Shown piece by piece: positions 1-6,213 of a stretch of DNA of 14,939 nucleotides. The notes under the pieces are model-generated. The model was not told the DNA's origin. It ran no database searches and saw only the letters and a program-made list of their open reading frames with translations. Both the position numbers and the translations under genes were made by a program. The number at the start of each line of letters is the position of its first letter. The stretch's first letter is position 1. Origin of the DNA: an uncultured Verrucomicrobia subdivision 3 bacterium (lineage in GTDB: Bacteria; Verrucomicrobiota; Verrucomicrobiia; Limisphaerales; UBA11358); NCBI GenBank assembly GCA_903861445.1, contig CAIOUK010000222.1, positions 1 through 14,939 on the forward strand, in the 5' to 3' direction.

Positions 1-443
1 TGAGACAACGGGTTGCCATAGCCAGCTGCCTTTGAATCTCCGGAACCAATGCGGAAACCAACCTCCAAATCATCTTTCATGCTAACGGTCGCACCTAACA
101 AAAGGCGATAACGCAAACGGCTGCGATCCAAATTCGCGCCCGAATTTGGCGCCGTGCTCGCTGCCGAAAACTGCTCATACCGTCCGCGAAAACTGCCGGA
201 TAATTTGTAGCCCGTCACCCAGTCGGGCATCCCGGTCTTGGCTGCAAACGCGGTGTTAAAATCCTTATCCGAATCTTCCCGGAGATCCTTGGCTTCATCA
301 GTGGTGAGAATGCCCTTGTTGACGAGTTTATCAATCAGCGCATCCGAGGATTGCGCGTGGACTTGCGGAGTGAGGGCGGCCAGCGCGGTCGCGCCGGCAA
401 ACAGTGCGAGTTTGGTTGTCGTTTGTTTTTTAATCGTTTTCAT
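1..443 (-). CDS. Outer-membrane porin, N-terminal part (cut by window edge)
   Basis: This frame reads leftward from an ATG at 441-443 and is open to the window edge, giving about 147 residues. It starts with a classical signal peptide: basic n-region MKTIKKQTTTK, hydrophobic core LALFAGATALAAL, and likely cleavage after VHA near residue 31. Next comes a short helical/SLH-like segment (residues ~32-60) with the pattern SDALIDKLVNKGILTTDEA. From about residue 75 the alternating pattern GYKLSGSFRGRYEQF...LRYRLLLGA looks like the first beta-strands of a barrel. This arrangement fits the 'putative porin' family (Porin_5-like) common in Verrucomicrobiota and related to phosphate/anion porins. It should act as a passive outer-membrane channel. 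The family level is fairly sure. Phosphate selectivity is inferred only from the upstream Pho-box-like repeats. The barrel and C-terminus are outside the window. Confidence 0.8.
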   Translation of the reverse strand, partial: MKTIKKQTTTKLALFAGATALAALTPQVHAQSSDALIDKLVNKGILTTDEAKDLREDSDKDFNTAFAAKTGMPDWVTGYKLSGSFRGRYEQFSAASTAPNSGANLDRSRLRYRLLLGATVSMKDDLEVGFRIGSGDSKAAGYGNPLS

Positions 444-490
444 GATTGGTATTGTTTGTCCTAAAAGCGACAGTAGAATGCAGCCAAACT

Positions 491-530
491 GTTACAGACA
501 AATGTCGGTAATGTTACAATTGCGTGACAC
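491..530 (-). promoter_or_regulatory. Four Pho-box-like heptamers at 11-bp period upstream of the porin
   Basis: On the minus strand the heptamers GTGTCAC (524-530), TTGTAAC (513-519), CCGACAT (502-508) and CTGTAAC (491-497) follow one another every 11 bp with 4-nt spacers. Each matches the PhoB consensus CTGTCAT/C at 5-6 of 7 positions. Two direct-repeat pairs amount to two tandem Pho boxes. Ten nucleotides downstream lies CATTCT (475-480), a weak -10 candidate, and the porin ATG is about 30 nt further. Spacing of box, -10 and gene fits PhoB-type activation. The heptamers are seen directly; binding by PhoB is inference. Confidence 0.55.
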
Positions 531-642
531 CTTCGCTTCCCGTTCTTTTTTTGAACCAATTTTAATTGGGCATTTATGTTCCCCTAATCAATCTCTGATC
601 GCGCCCGCCGCTGGGTTTTAGGCCGTTCAATCAGCATTCCGG

Positions 643-664
643 CGGACGGTAAACGGACGGTAAA
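643..664 (+). repeat. Perfect tandem 11-bp direct repeat next to a -35-like hexamer
   Basis: CGGACGGTAAA occurs twice in tandem (643-653 and 654-664) and is followed at once by TTGACG (665-670), a 5/6 match to a -35 element. A period of one helical turn against a -35 is typical of sites for OmpR/PhoB-type activators. A weak -10 candidate TACTCT (687-692) lies 16 bp after TTGACG. Regulatory meaning is inferred. Confidence 0.4.
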
Positions 665-698
665 TTGACGCGCCCCTGCCCTTCTTTACTCTCCGCGC

Positions 699-812
699 AT
701 GGCGAAAAAGATTTCCCGCGCGAAAACTTCGGCGGCAACTGTAGCGGCAATCTGTGACCGCCCCTCGCCAGATGACGCCTCGCCCCGACGTTTGTCCGTC
801 CGAGTTAATTGA
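699..812 (+). CDS. Possible small protein, 37 codons (uncertain)
   Basis: An ATG at 699 opens a 37-codon frame ending in TGA at 810-812. The product begins MAKKISRAKTSAATVAAI, ends in a charged, Arg-rich tail, and has no recognisable domain, signal peptide or clear membrane segment. It lies directly downstream of the tandem 11-bp repeat and TTGACG hexamer, in the position expected of a transcribed leader or small gene. It could equally be the remnant of a longer gene start or chance. No Shine-Dalgarno sequence is visible, but clear genes here lack one too. Confidence 0.25.
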   Translation: MAKKISRAKTSAATVAAICDRPSPDDASPRRLSVRVN

Positions 813-889
813 CCATGTATTGAATGAATTACTGATTAAATTGTTAATTGCCAACCATGGCTGTTATCGTAGCCATCAGGCTGGCTGGT

Positions 890-918
890 TTGACCAGGTC
901 TGGTCGCCATATTACCCT
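890..918 (+). promoter_or_regulatory. Candidate permease promoter with dyad in the spacer
   Basis: TTGACC (890-895, 5/6 to the -35 consensus) is followed after 17 bp by TACCCT (913-918, weak -10), placing transcription start near 925 and the ATG at 939. The inverted repeat GACCAG-GT-CTGGTC (892-905) overlaps the -35 and fills the spacer, where a repressor operator would be expected. The -10 is poor, so confidence is limited. Confidence 0.35.
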
Positions 919-938
919 GCCCGTTGACTGACAATAAA

Positions 939-2168
939 ATGCAACCCGACAAAATCATCCTGGCGATTTTCGCCGTGACTTACCTTGGAATCGCTGTGGG
1001 TCGCATCCCCGGACTCAAGCTCAACCGGGTGGGCATCGCCTTGCTCGGCGGAATCGGCATGATGATTTTTGGCGGCATTGCCACCGACCAGGCCATTGCT
1101 TTCATCAACGGGCCGACGATTTGTCTGCTCTTCGGATTTTTTGTGATTTCCGCGCAGCTTCGCCTGTCGGGATTTTATGACATGGTCGCGGGGCGTCTGG
1201 CCGGCCAACTTGGCAATCCCGCGCGCTTCCTGTTGATCCTGATGCTGGTGACCGGCGGACTTTCGGCGTTTCTGAACCACGACATCGTGTGTTACGCGTT
1301 TGCGCCGATTACCGGCCTCGCGCTGTTGCGCAAAAAAATCAATCCGGTTCCCTTTTTAATTGCCCTGACCATTGCCAGCAACATCGGCGCGGGTGCGACC
1401 CTGATTGGCAACCCGCAGAACATGATGATTGGCCAGGTGGCGCATCTGGATTTTGGCCGCTATCTGCTGTGGAGCCTCGTGCCGGTCGTTTTTGCCATGA
1501 GTGCCGCCTTTGGCATCATCTGGCTGATGTCGCGCAAACATCTTCCGGCGCCGCTGGCGGTCGAAAGTGGATCGCCCCAGCAAAACTATCCGTTCAACCG
1601 TCCGCATACGATCAAAGGCATCCTCATTCTCGTCGCGGTCATCGGCTTGTTTTTCACCACCATTCCCAAGGAAGTCATTGTTCTAGCCGCCGCCGGCATT
1701 CATCTGGCCAGCACCAAATTTCGCACCGAAGATTTGCTGGGGTTGGTGGAATGGCCGATTCTGGTGCTCTTCATCGGATTGTTCGTGGTGGCTGGCGCGT
1801 TTCAATCCACCGGTTACGGCGAGCAGGCCATTCAACAACTGGCGCAAGGCGGATTTAATCTTAACGCACCGGTCAACCTGACTTTGACGACCACCGCGCT
1901 GACCAATGTCGTCGGTAATTCCGCCGCCGTGATGCTGCTGCTCAAGGTGGTGCATCTCACCGGCCCGGCGGTGCCGTATGTTCTGGCGCTCGCCAACAGC
2001 TTTGGCGGCAGCTTGATCCTCATCGGCAGCCTTTCCAACATCATCGTGGTTCAACAGGCGCGGGAAATGGGAATCAAAATTTCCTTTTGGGATTTCGCGC
2101 GGCTGGGAATTCCCGTGACGCTGGCTGCGCTGGTGGGACTGCTCGCCTGGGTGCTGGTGCTGGCCTGA
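939..2168 (+). CDS. Anion permease, CitMHS / ArsB-NhaD superfamily (SLC13-like)
   Basis: The ~409-residue product is almost wholly hydrophobic, with roughly 10-12 predicted membrane spans and one short hydrophilic cytoplasmic-type loop around residues 195-225. Two family hallmarks are visible: the first hairpin segment with the conserved SNIGAGATLIGNPQNMMIG, and the second-half counterpart NVVGNSAAVMLLL...NSFGGSLILIGSLSNIIVV. These match the ion-transporter superfamily that includes ArsB, NhaD, YbiR and SLC13 carriers. It should be an inner-membrane carrier for an anion or dicarboxylate. The substrate cannot be read from sequence; arsenite, citrate and phosphate-like anions are all possible. 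I chose ATG 939 over an in-frame TTG at 924 because the candidate promoter would start transcription near 925 and the first membrane span follows directly. It stands alone, divergent from the porin, and ends 316 nt before the two-component genes. Confidence 0.85.
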   Translation: MQPDKIILAIFAVTYLGIAVGRIPGLKLNRVGIALLGGIGMMIFGGIATDQAIAFINGPTICLLFGFFVISAQLRLSGFYDMVAGRLAGQLGNPARFLLILMLVTGGLSAFLNHDIVCYAFAPITGLALLRKKINPVPFLIALTIASNIGAGATLIGNPQNMMIGQVAHLDFGRYLLWSLVPVVFAMSAAFGIIWLMSRKHLPAPLAVESGSPQQNYPFNRPHTIKGILILVAVIGLFFTTIPKEVIVLAAAGIHLASTKFRTEDLLGLVEWPILVLFIGLFVVAGAFQSTGYGEQAIQQLAQGGFNLNAPVNLTLTTTALTNVVGNSAAVMLLLKVVHLTGPAVPYVLALANSFGGSLILIGSLSNIIVVQQAREMGIKISFWDFARLGIPVTLAALVGLLAWVLVLA

Positions 2169-2457
2169 TTGGTCACGTCTTGACCTATCCGGTTTTCCGC
2201 CGGCGTGCTGACGACCGGAATGTTGCGCAGTTCGCTGGCTAGCACCAGCAGCCGCGCGTCCAGCAGATGCTAGCCGGGCGTCGCGGCGGTCGCATAAAAT
2301 CTATTGCGATCACGCCGGCCAAGTCTTCGTTGTTGTGCAAATACTCCTTCAGGTCTTGCAGGGCAACAACCCGACGAGCCGTTTCGCGCAGCGGCGGCGG
2401 CGCGGATTCTGAGTGGATTTTAATGAAAAGTTTATGTCCGCTTAATACTCTCTTGGT
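2169..2457 (-). pseudogene. Possible decayed minus-strand gene (frameshifted)
   Basis: The stretch between permease and response regulator has no intact gene. On the minus strand a 72-codon frame without stops (2457 to 2242) contains a protein-like stretch, VALQDLKEYLHNNEDLAGVI, preceded by a charged helix-like segment. It then runs into a stop (2239-2241). A different frame just downstream reads LLDARLLVLASELRNIPVVS, also protein-like and followed by further open sequence antisense to the permease. The two pieces together suggest one frameshifted gene. The second piece vaguely resembles the C-terminal part of PIN-type nucleases, but I cannot assign a family. An 8-bp inverted repeat GGCTAGCA/TGCTAGCC (2237-2244, 2268-2275) sits at the break. 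Chance open frames in GC-rich DNA remain a real alternative. Confidence 0.25.
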
Positions 2458-2464
2458 CTATTCT
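2420..2464 (+). promoter_or_regulatory. 11-bp-periodic hexamers and -10 before the response regulator gene
   Basis: TTAATG (2420), TTTATG (2431) and TTAATA (2442) recur at exactly 11-bp intervals. Eleven base pairs after the last one comes TATTCT (2459-2464), a 4/6 match to -10, leaving about 20 nt to the ATG at 2485. Three direct half-sites one helical turn apart, ending a fixed distance before the -10, is the layout of promoters activated by OmpR/PhoB-type regulators. Autoregulation by the adjacent regulator is the simplest reading, but it is inferred. Confidence 0.45.
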
Positions 2465-2484
2465 CACGACGAAGTTTCCCTGCT

Positions 2485-3165
2485 ATGCGAATCCTGCTCG
2501 TAGAAGACGAAAAAAAAGTGGCCGACATCATTGTGCGCGGCCTCAAGGCGGAGCGCTTTGCCGTAGATGCATGCCACGACGGCCAGAGCGGCTGGGAGGC
2601 CGCCAATGCCTACAATTACGATCTCATCATCCTCGACCTGATGCTGCCCGGCCTGACCGGCACGGAAATTCTGGAAAAAATCCGGCGCAAAAATTCACTG
2701 GTGCCGGTGCTGATTCTCACCGCGCGGGACGCGATGGCCGACAAAATAAAAAACTTTGAAGCCGGCGCGGACGATTATCTTACCAAGCCGTTCGCCTTCG
2801 CCGAACTGCTGCTGCGTGTGAAAGCCTTGTTGCGGCGCGGGCCGGTGAACCGCGCCAGCGTGATTCGCGTCGGCGATCTGGAAATTGACCGGCTCTCGCA
2901 AAACGTGAAACGCGCCGGCAAAAAAATCGTGCTGACAGCCAAGGAATACGCGCTGCTCGAATATCTGGCCACGCAGCCGGGTCGCGTGTTCTCGCGCACG
3001 ATGATTATCGAACATGTCTGGGATCAGAGCTTCGAGGGTCTAACCAACATTGTGGATGTGTATGTGCGGCACCTGCGCGAAAAAGTGGACGACGCCCATA
3101 CCATCAAACTGCTGTGCACCGTGCGCGGCGTTGGCTACAGTCTGAACGACGGGACGCCAGCGTGA
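2485..3165 (+). CDS. OmpR/PhoB-family response regulator of the efflux operon
   Basis: The 226-residue protein has full family length. The receiver domain (residues 1-~115) shows the acidic pair E7/D8, the phospho-acceptor D51 in LIILDLMLPG, the switch T79 in LILTA, and K101 in YLTKPF. The DNA-binding winged helix (~125-222) contains the typical LTAKEYALLEYLATQPGRVF and the VDVYVRHLREKVD recognition-helix region, ending in VRGVGYSL. It is therefore a phosphorylation-dependent transcription factor binding direct repeats. Its stop overlaps the start of the kinase gene (GTGA), so the two are translationally coupled. Gene order resembles CusRS/CzcRS-type systems placed beside the RND pumps they control, which suggests that it activates this operon. 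The triggering signal is not readable. Confidence 0.95.
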   Translation: MRILLVEDEKKVADIIVRGLKAERFAVDACHDGQSGWEAANAYNYDLIILDLMLPGLTGTEILEKIRRKNSLVPVLILTARDAMADKIKNFEAGADDYLTKPFAFAELLLRVKALLRRGPVNRASVIRVGDLEIDRLSQNVKRAGKKIVLTAKEYALLEYLATQPGRVFSRTMIIEHVWDQSFEGLTNIVDVYVRHLREKVDDAHTIKLLCTVRGVGYSLNDGTPA

Positions 3166-4571
3166 ACCCCCGCTCCATCAGTTTTCGGCTGGTCGCCTGG
3201 TATGCCGCCTGGCTGGCGGGAATTTTTTTACTACTCTCCGCGCTGCTGTATCTCGACCTGCGGAATTATTTGGAAAAAGATTTGCGCGCATCGCAGTTGC
3301 GCCGGGCGCGGCAGATTGCCAATACCTTGCTCGCCAAAGTCCCGCAAACCGGCGAAAGCTATGCCGTCAGCCAGACGAAAGCGTGGTATGAACCGGAAGC
3401 CAACAACCGCTTCATCCGCATCACCCGCGCCGACGGCGCGCTGGTTTATGTTTCCGGTGCGCCCAAAGACGGGAGCTTTGATCCGGCGGAAGTCCCGTTT
3501 TTCCCGCCGACAGCGAAAACTGAATCAGCGAAGAAATTCAAATTATCCGGCGGCAGCACGCTGCTTCTCGCCGCGCTGAATTTCAAATCGTCCGGCAATC
3601 CCGATTACCGCGTGGAATTCGGCGCGCTGCTCGATCCGGTGGAAACAATGCTCAACCATCTGTTTTTACAGCTCGCCATTGGTTTGCCGCTGGCGGTCAT
3701 CATCATCACCATCGGCGGTTATCTGCTGGTGCGGCGAGCGCTCACGCCGGTCGAGCAAATCGCCCGCGCCGCCGAACGCATCACCCAGCACAATTTAAGC
3801 GAACGGCTGCCGGTCGCCCAAACCGGCGATGAACTGGAACGGCTGTCGCTTTCCCTCAACCGCATGATTGCGCGGCTGGACGATGCGTTTCAAAATTCCA
3901 AACGCTTTGTGGCCGACGCCTCGCATGACTTGCGCACGCCGCTGACGATTTTGCGCGGCGAGCTGGAGAGCTTTGCCGCCGACGCCCGGTTGGATGCGGA
4001 ATTGCGCGACCGCGCCGGCAGCCTGCTGGAAGAGGCCGTGCATCTGGGTAAAATCGTGGAACAACTGTTCACGTTGTCGCGGCTGGACGACGGCGAGGCC
4101 CGAACCGAGTGGACGAATTTTGATTTGAGCGATCTAGCCGGAAGCACCGCCGATCAGATGAATTTACTGGCCGAGGACAAGGGCATTGCCATTGCCGTCG
4201 AAGCCAAACTGCCGGTGCTGGTGACAGGAAATCGCGGGCGACTCAAGCAAGTCATCGTCAACCTCCTCGATAACGCCATCAAATACACGCCCGCGCACGG
4301 CGCGATTCAACTGCGCGTGTTCGCTTCCAATGCTCACGCCGTGCTTGAGGTGGCTGACAATGGCATCGGCATTCCTGCCGAGTCCTTACCACACATCTTC
4401 GAGCGGTTTTACCGAGTGGATGCGGCGCGTTCCGCTGAATCCGAAAGCGCCGGTCTGGGTCTGGCCATCGTCAAGGCCATTTGCACCGCGCACGGCGCGA
4501 AAATCGAGGCTGAAAGTGCCGGCGGCAAAGGCACGCGGTTCCGCATCATCCTGCCGCTGGCACAAAATTAA
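3162..4571 (+). CDS. Sensor histidine kinase, heavy-metal-sensor (CusS-like) type
   Basis: I start this protein at the GTG at 3162, which overlaps the regulator's stop as GTGA; earlier in-frame starts lie inside the regulator gene. The 469 residues contain a first membrane span (~10-31), a periplasmic sensor region (~32-165), a second span (~168-190), a HAMP linker (~191-243), and the phospho-acceptor H255 in the H-box ASHDLRTPL. The ATPase domain shows the N-box (N371 in NLLDNAIKY), G1 (D399 in ADNGIGIP), the F-box IFERFYRVD, and G2 (GLGLAIVKAI). All catalytic motifs are intact. The kinase should autophosphorylate on H255 and pass phosphate to D51 of the partner. The periplasmic domain has no Cys or obvious His/Met cluster, so metal sensing is a guess from family layout and from the efflux genes behind it. 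Confidence 0.93.
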   Translation: MNPRSISFRLVAWYAAWLAGIFLLLSALLYLDLRNYLEKDLRASQLRRARQIANTLLAKVPQTGESYAVSQTKAWYEPEANNRFIRITRADGALVYVSGAPKDGSFDPAEVPFFPPTAKTESAKKFKLSGGSTLLLAALNFKSSGNPDYRVEFGALLDPVETMLNHLFLQLAIGLPLAVIIITIGGYLLVRRALTPVEQIARAAERITQHNLSERLPVAQTGDELERLSLSLNRMIARLDDAFQNSKRFVADASHDLRTPLTILRGELESFAADARLDAELRDRAGSLLEEAVHLGKIVEQLFTLSRLDDGEARTEWTNFDLSDLAGSTADQMNLLAEDKGIAIAVEAKLPVLVTGNRGRLKQVIVNLLDNAIKYTPAHGAIQLRVFASNAHAVLEVADNGIGIPAESLPHIFERFYRVDAARSAESESAGLGLAIVKAICTAHGAKIEAESAGGKGTRFRIILPLAQN

Positions 4572-4586
4572 AATTCCCAACCACCC

Positions 4587-5735
4587 ATGAAATCCTCTGG
4601 CGTAAAAATTTACCACATGAATTGCTTTAAAATTCTGGCTGCGACCCTAGCTCTCGGCACCGGTTGGTTTTGCGGAACGCCTTGCGCGCACGCGGAAGAT
4701 TCTGCCGGCGTGCCGACGGCGGCGGTGGCAAAGGTGACGCGCGAAGATCTTTTCCAAGAAGTCACGATTGCGGCGGAATTCCGGCCTTACCAAGAAGTCA
4801 CGCTGCACGCCAAAGTGTCCGGCTTCGTCAGCAAAATGAACGTCGATTTTGGCGACAAGGTGAAAGCCGGCCAACTCTTGGCCACACTGGAAGTGCCGGA
4901 ATTGGACGCGGAACTGGCGAGCGCCCAAGCCGCCAAGCAAAAAGCCGAGGCGGATTACACCAATGCGCATCTCATTTATTCGCGCCTGCTAGCGGTCAAC
5001 AAGGATCATCCAAATCTGGTCGCGCAACAGGAACTCGACACGGCACAGGCCAACCATTTGACGGCGACCGCCGCCATCGCCGCCGCCAAGGCCAATTTTG
5101 AAAAATATCAGACCATGGTCAGCTACACGCAGATCACCGCACCGTTTGACGGCGTGGTCACCCATCGCTATGCCGATCCGGGCACGCTGATCCAGGCTGG
5201 CACCGCGTCGGATTCGCAGGCATTGCCGCTCGTGCGCGTCTCGAACAATTACCGGCTGCGCCTCGATTTTCCCGTCTCGGTGGATTTTGTAAAAGACGTC
5301 AAGGTGGGCGAGCCGGTGGAAGTGCGCGTGAGTTCGATGAACAACCAGACTTTTACCGGTGCCATTTCCCGTTTCACCGGTCGGGTGGATGACAGCACCC
5401 GCACCATGCTCACGGAAATTGAAGTGCCGAACTCGGATTTGAAACTGGTGCCGGGCATGTATGCCACGGTGATTTTGAAAGTGCAAAAACATGAGCAGGT
5501 GCTCGCCGTTCCCACCGAGGCCGTCGGCGGGGGGAAATCCCCCTCCGTTTTGGTGCTCAACCGCAACCACCAAATCGAGGAGCGCACAGTCAAGCTGGGT
5601 CTGGAAACGCCGGACAAATATGAGGTTCTTTCCGGCCTGCAGGAAGACGACCTAGTGGTCATCGGCAGCCGCGCACAATTTCAATCCGGTCAAAAGGTCG
5701 AGCCAAAAATCATCCCGCAACGCACCGCCCAATGA
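4587..5735 (+). CDS. RND efflux periplasmic adaptor (membrane fusion protein, HlyD/AcrA type)
   Basis: The product is 382 residues with an N-terminal export signal ending near CAHA, about residue 36. The order is typical of adaptors. The first half of the lipoyl domain, with the turn VSGFVSKMNVDFGDKVKAGQ, is followed by an alpha-helical hairpin rich in Ala, Glu and Lys (~residues 105-165), the second lipoyl half ITAPFDGVVTHRYADPGTLI, a beta-barrel domain, and a membrane-proximal domain with LVPGMYATVIL. It would bridge the RND pump and the TolC channel in the periplasm. No metal-binding His/Met-rich extension typical of CusB is visible, so drug or small-molecule export is as likely as metal export. 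A second possible start, ATG 4617 (MNCFKILAATLAL), also gives a good signal peptide. The stop overlaps the next ATG as ATGA (5732-5735). Confidence 0.92.
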   Translation: MKSSGVKIYHMNCFKILAATLALGTGWFCGTPCAHAEDSAGVPTAAVAKVTREDLFQEVTIAAEFRPYQEVTLHAKVSGFVSKMNVDFGDKVKAGQLLATLEVPELDAELASAQAAKQKAEADYTNAHLIYSRLLAVNKDHPNLVAQQELDTAQANHLTATAAIAAAKANFEKYQTMVSYTQITAPFDGVVTHRYADPGTLIQAGTASDSQALPLVRVSNNYRLRLDFPVSVDFVKDVKVGEPVEVRVSSMNNQTFTGAISRFTGRVDDSTRTMLTEIEVPNSDLKLVPGMYATVILKVQKHEQVLAVPTEAVGGGKSPSVLVLNRNHQIEERTVKLGLETPDKYEVLSGLQEDDLVVIGSRAQFQSGQKVEPKIIPQRTAQ

Positions 5736-5992
5736 AACTCAACCTCTCCAAATTTGACGGCGACGCCCGGTTCAACTGCCGAGTTGTTTTCGTATCAAAA
5801 ACGCTTCGTCATCAGTCGCCGAGTCACCGGCCGGCCGGCAGATTTTCAGGCGCATCAGGGAGCGGTGCAGCCGGAGCCGATGGCGCACCGGCTTTCAGGT
5901 TTGCCACGTCGTGGATTTCCAAATCTGCGGCCCGGTCGGCGAATCATGCCGATGGGAAAATCGGCAATCGGTCGCCGGGAAATTTGTTATGA
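5732..5992 (+). CDS. Orphan 86-codon ORF with ATGA overlaps at both ends (uncertain)
   Basis: The frame starts at an ATG overlapping the adaptor's stop (ATGA, 5732-5735) and its TGA overlaps the ATG of the DUF2061 gene (ATGA, 5989-5992). This double coupling argues that ribosomes may pass through it. The first ~18 codons (MKLNLSKFDGDARFN...) have codon use like the neighbours. The rest is rich in Ser, Gly, Ala and Arg, with no domain, no membrane span and codons unlike the flanking genes. It could be a small translated coupling ORF, the truncated start of a lost gene, or a scar left when the following genes were inserted. No similarity was recognised in any frame or on the other strand. Confidence 0.3.
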   Translation: MKLNLSKFDGDARFNCRVVFVSKTLRHQSPSHRPAGRFSGASGSGAAGADGAPAFRFATSWISKSAARSANHADGKIGNRSPGNLL

Positions 5993-6207
5993 CAAGAATC
6001 ATTCTTGTTCGCCGATCGGTCTTGAAGGCCGTGATCTATCGCGTTTTGATCATGATCATGGATTTCACAACCATCTACCTGTTTACAAAGAAAGCTCACG
6101 TTGCCATCGGCTTCATGATTGTAAGCAACCTCTACACGACGCTTACTTACTTTGGACACGAGCGCCTGTGGGCTAAAATAAAATGGGGAGTTCTTGAAAC
6201 GCCATAA
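5989..6207 (+). CDS. DUF2061 small membrane protein
   Basis: The 72-residue product has the DUF2061 pattern: a basic N-terminus, RRSVLKAVIYRVL, a first membrane helix (~14-32), a short polar turn TKKAH, a second helix (~38-56), then the family end motif with YFGHERLWAKIKWG. Family members are usually 60-80 residues long, and their function is unknown. I chose ATG 5989, which overlaps the upstream TGA, because the conserved part begins just after it; longer in-frame extensions have no family character. It ends 6 nt before the RraA-like gene. Codons such as AGA, ACA, CTT and GTT are commoner here than in the adaptor or pump genes, which hints at a different origin. A place between an adaptor and its RND pump is unusual. 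Confidence 0.75.
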   Translation: MTRIILVRRSVLKAVIYRVLIMIMDFTTIYLFTKKAHVAIGFMIVSNLYTTLTYFGHERLWAKIKWGVLETP

Positions 6208-6213
6208 ACTGAT

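Larger units (their letters stand above)
444..938. other. Long divergent intergenic region between porin and permease
   Basis: About 495 nt separate the two divergent genes. It contains the Pho-box-like array (491-530), the tandem 11-bp repeat (643-664), the possible 37-codon ORF (699-812), an inverted repeat ATGGCT/AGCCAT with 8-nt loop (857-876), and a permease promoter with a dyad in its spacer (890-918). No RNA gene or riboswitch was recognised. Confidence 0.6.

Noticed and set aside
627..854. 75-codon minus-strand frame in the intergenic region
   Set aside because: No domain-like pattern or promoter in the right orientation; very Arg-rich and overlaps the tandem repeat and the plus-strand candidate.
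857..876. ATGGCT-N8-AGCCAT hairpin considered as a terminator or riboswitch part
   Set aside because: A 6-bp stem alone with no T run and no recognisable riboswitch core; it lies upstream of the candidate promoter.
1289..1858. 189-codon plus-strand frame inside the permease gene
   Set aside because: Shadow frame with Arg/His/Ser-rich sequence and no hydrophobic pattern; the permease frame is clearly the real one.
3114..3161. Upstream in-frame start for the sensor kinase
   Set aside because: It would extend the kinase 16 codons into the regulator's conserved C-terminus; the GTG overlapping the regulator's stop is the usual coupling arrangement and precedes the first membrane span well.
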